In this document: positions 6,076 through 11,911 of the stretch, in pieces
Layout: the number at the start of each line of letters is the position of its first letter
Position numbering within the stretch: the stretch's first letter is position 1
From: Spirogloea muscicola
Taxonomy: Eukaryota; Streptophyta; Zygnematophyceae; Spirogloeales; Spirogloeaceae
Assembly: GCA_009602725.1 (NCBI GenBank)
Contig: WELB01000004.1
Coordinates: forward strand, 1,374,981-1,386,891
DNA: 11,911 bases
Reading direction: 5' to 3'
Notes under the pieces: model-generated
Database searches by the model: none
The model's input: only the letters and a program-made list of their open reading frames with translations
What the model was told of the DNA's origin: nothing
Translations under genes and position numbers: made by a program

Positions 6076-9063
6076 GCGCGCGCCGCGCTCGCCGCGCCCG
6101 GGGCGTTCGCGCGCACGACGTCCGCCGTGGAGGCGGCGCTCACCTCCGCCGACGGCGCCGCCACCAAGCTCCTCCTCCGCCTCCAGGTCCCCCAGCTCGC
6201 CAGCCGCCGCCGCCGACTCTGACGCTGACGCTGACGCGCCGCGTCAGCGTCAGCGTCAGGCCGCTCATTTGGAGAAAAATGGGCAATTTAAGCTGAAAAT
6301 TGGGATACTAAAGAAACGTGATAACCTATTAGTGTAACCTGAACCCTAACCCCTACACCCTCAGCCCTCTAAACCCTAAACCCTGCACCCTAACCCTGAG
6401 TAGTATCTCATTAGCAATCCATTAACACACGCGCATGTCCGAAGCTTGGCAAGGACCACGATCTGCGTGCGTAGCGTCTCTCAGTTATTTCTGATTTGGT
6501 CACCGTTGCCGCGTTGATGCCTTCGCCCTGCGTCAGCTCCCGCTGGTACTGTCGGCTGTGGAGTGAACCCGCAAACTCCTGAGCCGGGTTTCTGTTAGTG
6601 CAGGACGGGCTGCGAGTGGAGGCCGTGGTCCTGCGGCACGACGCGTCCCGCGGCGTGTACGCGGGCAAGCCGCGGCCCGGCGGCCGCCGCGCCACGCTCT
6701 GCGTCTCCTCGCAGGTCTGCTGCCACTAACGCAGAGTCGAGAACCCCTCAAAACTGCAGACTGCACAACCTGAACCTCTCACCTACCTCATCCTGGATGC
6801 AGGACCCTGACATCGTAAGCCCTGATGGCAGTTCTTCACATAAGTCCACTCAGCCCTTGAGCTCGACTCGCAGCCCGTCCCAAAGCCAGACTCTCAGTGT
6901 AGGATCCCTCATCCTGTGTCACATCAAAATTGCTCAACACTTCCTTATCTTGGCGACAATCTGCAAGAGTGGACAATTGCAAGATTCTGTCTGTCAACAG
7001 CGGAGCTACCATCACTGCCATTGATCAATGCCTGAAACGAATCTGCGTGAAAATGACTGAAAAGGGCATCTTAATCTATCGTTTGCTATGTGGCGCCCAA
7101 CCAAACGTGGCGGATTTTGCCGCCTCCGTGCAGGTCGGGTGCCAGATGGGCTGCACATTCTGTGCGACGGGCACCATGGGCCTGCGCGGCGATCTCGCCG
7201 CTGCCGAGATGATCGAGCAGCTAGTACATGCATCGCATGTCGCACCCATCCGCAACGTCGTATTCATGGTGCGCCCTCATAAAGCTCGCCGCACACCACG
7301 TGACCTCGCATGTTTCATTCACTTGGGCCAATCTGTATCATTTTACTGCAGAAGCACTGCAAGTGAGACGAGTTTTGCAACGTTGCCCCACTTCTTCATG
7401 GTACCTTCACCTTTAGCGCAATCCTTGACTCTCCAGTATTCACCAAGTACTAAGCAAAGTTGTACCTAAAAAGATACGTCCCAGGTCTATGTGGCACCGT
7501 AATGTGCAGCTCCTTCTAAGACTGCTGCGGCGGCACTGGCTTGTTGCAGGGCATGGGTGAGCCGCTCAACAACTACGAGGCGGTGGTTCAGGCGGTGCGC
7601 TCCATGACAGGCCGCTGCTTCGGCCTCTCGCCCGCCCACATCACCATCTCTACAGTGAGCTGTCCTGACTCACTGCCTCCGGCGAGCAGGTGGGAGAGAG
7701 TGTCTCTCTCTCAGCTTGTTATGTTAATTCCTATTTAGGAATACATTTAAATCTTCACGTTGCATTCAAAAACACCGAAGCGCACATACTGGTTCGTTTG
7801 ACACCCAATTATTGGGCGTGCTGGTTCATCGAGCTGCCGTCAATGGATCTCATGAAATGCAAGGCAGGCTCTGCTTTCACATTGGGGTCGCCGTAGTGGT
7901 GATTCTGGAATCTTGGTGTCCCAGGTTAATATTGTCGCTCCTGCACTTTCACCTTGAGCTCTTACGTGTGAGGTAATGCCAATAATGAATTATCTGATTG
8001 TAAGTCCAATCACAAGCAGGGGTTGGGCAGTGCCACAATTAAGTAGAACACTTCAGATTCCAACCCCTTGCCAGCCTGCTTGTTGCAGGTGGGAGTCGTC
8101 CCTCGGATGCTGTCGCTCCCGAAGGAGCTGCCGGGCATCAACCTTGCGCTCTCGCTGCACGCGCCGATGCAGGAACTGCGTCGCCGCATCGTGCCATCGG
8201 CAGCTGCGTACCCCATCGACCGCATCCTCCAAGCCCTCCGCTCGTACTTGCACACAAGGTCGGCTGCCTGGGCCGGTGCCAGTGCAGGAGGCCTGCGAGG
8301 CCGATCTTGATTGCTTTCGGCATCATTTGTGTTGCTCGAGAGGAGCATTGTCATGGTGATGGCAAGCACCTAGCTGAGACTCTGCTCACACTTGGATAAA
8401 CGAGAAGTTGAGAGTCTGACTTGGTGGTACTCCTACTCTTTGACTACTTGTCTTGCAGTGGTGGTCGCGTCCTTGTCGAGTATGTGATGCTGGCGGGCGT
8501 CAACGACGCTGTGGGCATGGCGCACGAGCTTGGTGATCTCCTTCAAGGCATGAATGTGGTGCGCTGCGCCCACCTGTGCTCCATGGCACAGAACTATCAA
8601 TCTGCATACCCTTATGCTGTAGACCCAAAGTTGATAATCTGATATCAGAACAGATCCTTCTGTATGCACATTGTGGGTGCCGCTCTTTGGGTCATCTTGA
8701 TGCATAACTGAGCTGGCTTCTACGCCACGCTCAGACATAACACCCCTATGTTTGGACCCTTAATACATCTGTGTTATGCGGCAGGTTGTCAATCTAATCC
8801 CCTACAACCCAACCGGCGCGGCGGCCGGCTTCGCGCCAAGCACCCCCAGCGACACCGCCGCATTTCAGAAGATCCTACGTGAGGCCTATGGCCTCCGTGC
8901 CACGGTGCGCCGGGAACTTGGGCAGGACATAGCGGGCGCCTGCGGTCAGCTCTCAATCAGAGACGGCGACTCTGCCAAGCTGCAGACATATGGCACGATA
9001 GCTGCAGACCTTCTGCCTCCCAGCTCCCGGACAAGACACTTGCGCGACATTGAGGATCTCTGA
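6076..9063 (+). CDS. rlmN: Radical-SAM RlmN-family adenine-C2 methyltransferase, N-terminus missing
   Basis: RlmN methylates C2 of A2503 in 23S rRNA and, in bacteria, A37 of some tRNAs, using two SAM molecules and a 4Fe-4S cluster. Exons: 6076-6186, 6604-6714, 7134-7268, 7550-7654, 8089-8258, 8459-8558, 8785-9063 (TGA 9061-9063). They join in frame into 336 visible residues. Visible are ATKLLLRLQDGLRVEAVVL; the catalytic Cys70 (TLCVSSQ), seven residues before the cluster motif C77-x3-C81-x2-C84 (VGCQMGCTFCATGTMG); FMGMGEPLNNY; INLALSLHAP; VEYVMLAGVNDAVGMA; NLIPYNP; and the second catalytic Cys297 in GACGQL. All residues needed for catalysis are present. The protein begins in the gap at 6074, so targeting cannot be read; plastid or mitochondrial action is inferred from its bacterial-type rRNA target. 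The first donor (CAG|gtcccc) is unusual. The C-terminal 35 or so residues after CGQL are not conserved. Confidence 0.93.
6219..6259. repeat. Perfect 20-bp inverted repeat built of three TGACGC units per arm
   Basis: The left arm 6219-6238 and right arm 6240-6259 are exact reverse complements with one base between them. The left arm holds TGACG three times; the right arm holds CGTCA three times. TGACG is the core bound by plant TGA/bZIP factors. The hairpin lies 33 bp inside the first visible rlmN intron. Confidence 0.9.
6336..6398 (+). repeat. Degenerate interstitial telomere-like repeat (CCCTAAA type)
   Basis: About eight imperfect units (ccctaac, ccctaca, ccctcag, ccctctaaa, ccctaaa, ccctgca, ccctaac) match the plant/green-algal telomere repeat TTTAGGG on the opposite strand. 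It lies inside an rlmN intron. Confidence 0.75.
6715..7133 (+). other. rlmN intron
   Basis: 419 nt, gtctgc to ...ccgtgcag. It joins CVSSQ to VGCQMGC in phase 0. Frames run through parts of it by chance, but the family alignment places the join exactly here. Nothing else was recognised in it. Confidence 0.8.
7269..7549 (+). other. rlmN intron
   Basis: 281 nt, gtgcgc to ttgttgcag. It joins NVVFM to GMGEPLNNY in phase 0, restoring the conserved FMGMGEP motif. Nothing else was recognised in it. Confidence 0.85.
7655..8088 (+). other. rlmN intron
   Basis: 434 nt, gtgagc to ttgttgcag. It joins ITIST to VGVVPRM in phase 0. It is AT-rich in its middle and has a small perfect palindrome, ATTCCTA-TT-TAGGAAT, near 7728-7743. 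No RNA gene is recognised. Confidence 0.8.
8259..8458 (+). other. rlmN intron
   Basis: 200 nt, gtcggc to gtcttgcag, phase 2, giving a split Ser codon between RSYLHT and GGRVLVEYVML. Nothing else was recognised in it. Confidence 0.8.
8559..8784 (+). other. rlmN intron
   Basis: 226 nt, gtgcgc to atgcggcag, phase 0 between GMNV and VVNLIPYNPT. Nothing else was recognised in it. Confidence 0.8.
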
Positions 9064-9070
9064 GGATCTC
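9051..9070 (+). repeat. Perfect 10-bp tandem duplication spanning the rlmN stop codon
   Basis: TGAGGATCTC occurs at 9051-9060 and again at 9061-9070. The rlmN TGA is the first triplet of the second unit. Confidence 0.9.
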
Positions 9071-9094
9071 TTGACCAAAAATGAGGCTGCATAA

Positions 9095-11879
9095 TCAAGT
9101 CCGAGTGTGCTCGCTCACTGCCTGCAGATCTATGCTCGGCTGCTCGTCTGCATTGGCCTCAGGCTCCTCCAGTGACGAAGTTGCCCGCTCCTCACCACTG
9201 CCCAGCATCTCAAACGAAGTTGGCGTCCACCGTGCTATGAGATGCAGCCGAAATGGCGCCAGCTGATTGCCGAGCAGCCTCTGGTCCAGTCACAGCAGGC
9301 AAGCTAGTCAGATGAACAGCGCCGCAAAAAGGGATGAGTGAGCAAGCATGCCGTCTCATGCTAACATTGCCATTGCGGTCATTCACAAGTGCTCAGAGCA
9401 GGCCACCGGGCTGGAGTGGCTAAATTGATGTGCTTGACATGGCCTGGGGGTATGTATGTGGACTAACTGATGACAAGTTGCACATTGAGCAGATTGACGA
9501 CTATGCAACCTATGTGAAAGCTCATCTCCTGAACAAGCAGATGCTTGAGAATGTTGACCTCTGTTGCATACCAGTATCTGAGCGCCGGCCGGGGAGATGG
9601 GCTGGCCCTCAGTGCAAACAACGTGGTCCGCGACCAGCTCGACCACACCTGACAGCTTAAGAAAGGGTCTCAGAAGCATTTACGTTGCAGTACTTGCTGC
9701 ATCTTACGGTGGCGAGAGGCAACGGCAGTGTCAGCGAGCCCTCAGGGAGGGCAAACCTTGGCGAACTTGCTAGTGCACGGGGTCACACGAGATACATTGG
9801 AGCAATTGTGCTGCCATGAAGTTATGATTCCAGACACAATAACAAAAGGGCCTTGAATCTTGGCAGTGGGTTTATTTACGATTCGGTCGTGAGCCCAGCG
9901 TCACCTTTGTTGAGGCGGACGGGCATGCCGTGCTTGCGCAGCAGCGCCTCCATGTCGTGAGAGAACTGCTCCAAAGGGCCCTCCTTCAGCTCGACCTGCC
10001 ACAATGCCGCGCCGAGCACCGCACAGCTGCTGCCTCAGGCTTGACATCTGTTGTTATTGCTCAATCTCTGACTGACAATTTCAGACCTGCATATACTCGC
10101 ACTACAGTGCAGACGCACTTGCTCTTCAGGTGGACAACACTGATGAGCAACTTGTGGCAAGACAAGCTCTCCTTCACTGTCCTCATGAATCAATCATACA
10201 TTCTGGAGACGGATGCACCTTCCTAAGGACGGGGCAGCTGCAGCGCTTGGGCCACAGCTGCGGCCAGCGTGGCTCACCGTCTCCGTAGCCAGGCTGCCCG
10301 TCCTGGCATAGTCCAGCTCCTCAAACGACTCAAATTTTCTGCAGCGCAATGATGTGCCAGCCAGGACGAGCGCCACTCTATGCAAGCTCAGGTTGGAAGA
10401 ATACGCATCGAGAAGACCATTTGCTCAGAAATTGAGCATTCGGCTGCTGAGCTGCCAAATGAGAGGTTCTCCAGCGGCTGACATCGACAGCTATACAGAC
10501 GCTCCACAGTAAGAAGGTAGACAGTGCTGCAGCATCTACGGCCTTTGACTATAATGTGGAGCTTGACGATGAAGGTCCACAAATTCGGGGTAGAGTCTAG
10601 GGGCTGCACTCTGAGGCCTTCAGAGCAGCACCGAGCTTCACAACAAGTCTGACTCGAACCAGCAGACAGCGCGGCGCGCAGGCGTACCGCACAACCTCGT
10701 CGTGCTCCAGGTTGGTGAAGAAGAGGCCCCGGTCGCCGTGTATAAGCTGACCCAACTCGCGGATGCCCGCGGGTCAGCAGGCACCCAGCTGACGGCGCTT
10801 AGGCAGGCAAGCGGCGCCCAGAGCCACCAGCCAGTCGTCGTACCGCGCTCGCCTTGCTGGTGCCGTCGCGGTGCTCGTCCGCCTCGCTGCGCCCGAGCGC
10901 CACCTGCAGCACCTTGTTGGAGCCCTGGAAGAATCTGCACATGTGGAGAGCGCGCCGCCACCTGAGGCCCTGAGGTGTGCGGATACGACTGCAAGCAGCT
11001 GATGGCCGCATGGAGAGGCAGACCGCTTGGCCGCATGGAGGTGCACCTGGCTGGGTTAATGGTTCAGGGTTTAGGATTTAGAGGGGTAAGTATCAGGGTC
11101 TAGAGTGATAGAGCCTAAACCCCCCTGTATGCAGCTGGCTGGCTGTAACAGCCGCTCTTTGGATATCGGCAGCCGAGCCGCATTCTTCTGCCACTGACAC
11201 CCGGTGGTGGTGCTTGGCAGCGGCTGATGATCTTAACGCTCTCGTCTTAAGATAATGCACCCAGCTTGCGCAGCAGGCCCACTGGGACTACACACGCGCT
11301 GCTGCGTCTTGCCGGTCTGCCGTTGTATCATCCAGCGCCGCTCCTTCGAAGGCGGGCCATGGAGGACGTCTTCCAGGCTCTAGTTACTAACTTGCGGAAC
11401 ACTGGACACCTGACTCTTGCCGTGTGACCGTTTACCTCTGTCCATCAACCCGGCAGCCCGATGGATATTGGACCTCAGACTGCCATTCCCAGTCGCTCAA
11501 ACCATGGCGGTCACGCCACGGCATAGCAGTACAGGGCCCTGGCCGCTGCCGGCTTGCCGACCTTAAACCCTATTCCCTAAGCCGTACCTGCTGGACTCCT
11601 TGAGCTCGTCGCGGAGGTCCTTGAAGCGGCTGTTGCGGTAGTTCTCCAGCTCGAACACGTACAGTGCGGCGTACGCGTCCAGGCAGCCGCGCACGGCGCC
11701 CACCAGCGTCTCCTTGGCGCCGCGCCCCTTGCGCTTGGCCTTGGACAGCGTCACTGCGCGCGCGCCCGCGGCGCCGCGGATCAGCTTGCTGCTGCGGCGG
11801 CGGCAGCGGCGGCGGCTGCGGCGGCTGCAGAGCCGGCGGCCGCTGCCTCACCCAGCTTGTTGCGCTTGGACTTGGGCAT
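9095..11879 (-). CDS. MRT4: Ribosome assembly factor MRT4 (uL10/P0-like), complete
   Basis: MRT4 is a nucleolar paralogue of stalk protein uL10 (P0). It occupies the P0 site on pre-60S particles until P0 replaces it. Exons in coding order: 11879-11852, 11753-11588, 10934-10844, 10746-10688, 10338-10278, 9995-9905, 9648-9572, 9280-9095 (TGA 9095-9097). They sum to 759 nt, 252 residues, all in frame. The ATG at 11877-11879 gives MPKSKRNKLVTLSKAKRKG, the typical MRT4 start. Then follow LYVFELENYRNSRFKDLRDE, NKVLQVALGRSEADEH, RGLFFTNLEHDEVV, FESFEELDYARTGSLATET, GPLEQFSHDMEALLRKHGMP, GVVELVADHVVCTEGQPISP and LLGNQLAPFRLHLIARWTP, matching the family in order. The C-terminus is an acidic, Ser/Glu-rich tail of about 35 residues, without the P1/P2-binding end of P0. 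Length is normal (yeast and human proteins are about 235-240). Confidence 0.95.
9281..9571 (-). other. MRT4 intron
   Basis: 291 nt, gtatgc (at 9571) to tggaccag (at 9281), phase 0 between GAQIL and RLLGNQLAPF. Plus-strand frames here are fortuitous. Nothing else was recognised in it. Confidence 0.8.
9649..9904 (-). other. MRT4 intron
   Basis: 256 nt, AAAG|gtgacg to ctgtcag, phase 1. It splits the Gly codon of the conserved RLNKGVVELV segment. If the intron is retained, a TAA follows after eleven further codons. Confidence 0.85.
9996..10277 (-). other. MRT4 intron
   Basis: 282 nt, ACG|gtgagcc to attgtggcag, phase 0, joining SLATET to VELKEGPLEQF. Nothing else was recognised in it. Confidence 0.85.
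10339..10687 (-). other. MRT4 intron
   Basis: 349 nt, GTGCG|gtacgcc to gcgctgcag, phase 2, joining HDEVV(R) to KFESFEELDYA. Nothing else was recognised in it. Confidence 0.85.
11003..11040. repeat. 13-bp direct repeat, period 25
   Basis: TGGCCGCATGGAG occurs at 11003-11015 and 11028-11040, separated by 12 bp, inside the large MRT4 intron. Confidence 0.85.
11054..11122 (-). repeat. Degenerate interstitial telomere-like repeat
   Basis: The plus strand reads gggttaat, cagggtttagg, atttagagggg, tcagggtctag, which are imperfect TTTAGGG units; it ends with a CCTAAACCCCCC in the opposite sense. On the transcribed (minus) strand the main units read CCCTAAA, the same sense as in the rlmN intron. Confidence 0.6.
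11754..11851 (-). other. Short first MRT4 intron, GCN-repeat rich
   Basis: 98 nt, CTGG|gtgaggcag to gcgcgcgcag, phase 1. Removing it restores NKLVTLSKAKRKG. The frame also stays open through the intron as poly-Ala, so unspliced translation would give an alanine-rich insertion; the family alignment strongly favours splicing. Confidence 0.85.
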
Positions 11880-11911
11880 GGCCGGCCCGCCGGGCGAGCG
11901 GCGCCCTCGGC

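Larger units (their letters stand above)
6187..6603 (+). other. rlmN intron with a perfect hairpin and a telomere-like array
   Basis: This 417-nt intron runs from gtcccc to gttagtgcag. It joins LLLRLQ to DGLRVEAV in phase 0. It contains the 41-bp hairpin at 6219-6259 and the CCCTAAA-like stretch at 6336-6398. No coding frame is supported. Confidence 0.75.
10935..11587 (-). other. Largest MRT4 intron, with telomere-like and short direct repeats
   Basis: 653 nt, AGCAG|gtacgg to catgtgcag, phase 2, joining KESS(R) to FFQGSNKVLQ. It holds a degenerate CCCTAAA-like stretch (minus strand, 11054-11122), a second short one on the plus strand (11561-11580) and a 13-bp direct repeat, TGGCCGCATGGAG, at 11003-11015 and 11028-11040. 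No RNA gene is recognised; I looked for snoRNA C/D boxes on the sense strand and found no pair. Confidence 0.75.

Noticed and set aside
9361-9660. Plus-strand protein-like segments (HKCSEQATGLEWLN; LSAGRGDGLALSANNVVRDQ)
   Set aside because: They are antisense to an MRT4 intron and to the MRT4 exon coding GVVELVADHVVC, which fits the family exactly; the plus-strand frames are broken by stops.
10935-11587. Intronic C/D box snoRNA in MRT4
   Set aside because: The only TGATGA-like box is on the antisense strand and has no D box at a suitable distance.
1-11911. CRISPR array, bacterial operon, phage or insertion-sequence content
   Set aside because: The repeats present are tandem or inverted without spacer periodicity, and all recognised genes are eukaryotic with spliceosomal introns.

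Overview
The window looks like nuclear DNA of a green alga (Chlorophyta; I cannot place it lower). Exons are GC-rich with strongly GC-ending codons, introns are lower in GC and mostly 100-650 nt with GT...(t)gcag borders, several introns hold degraded CCCTAAA (plant/algal telomere-type) arrays, and gene order is eukaryotic: each gene is monocistronic and intron-rich. No bacterial, phage or CRISPR features are present.

Layout. (1) 3-794 (+): the 3' part of a low-complexity, Pro/Ala/Gly-rich ORF of unknown function. (2) 1061-2641 (-): coding-like exons of one or two unrecognised genes; the upstream part starts with a Kozak-perfect ATG and a plastid-transit-like leader, while the downstream part (1061-1500) hops between frames and may be a decayed gene or poor assembly. 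(3) 2642-3551: intergenic, AT-richer, with a 128-bp divergent tandem duplication and repeated GGCTGGCC motifs. (4) 3552-about 5440 (-): a thioredoxin-like gene, six exons resolved, with an atypical S-C-G-A-C active site. (5) 5441-6071: a 631-bp element with 117-bp terminal inverted repeats (7 mismatches), next to an assembly gap (N at 6074). (6) 6076-9063 (+): a radical-SAM RlmN-family rRNA/tRNA adenine-C2 methyltransferase, seven exons, lacking its N-terminus because of the gap. (7) 9095-11879 (-): a complete eight-exon MRT4 gene, coding for a 252-residue 60S ribosome-assembly factor of the uL10 fold.

The thioredoxin-like gene and rlmN are head to head, with the inverted-repeat element and the gap between them, so both 5' ends are unresolved. 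rlmN and MRT4 are tail to tail, with only 31 bp between their stop codons. The exon models of the three recognised genes were built by hand by joining family-conserved segments at GT/AG borders; the joined exons keep frame throughout, and the MRT4 exons sum to exactly 759 nt. I see no single pathway linking all genes. rlmN and MRT4 both act on ribosomes (rlmN probably in an organelle, MRT4 in the nucleolus), but their adjacency is probably incidental.
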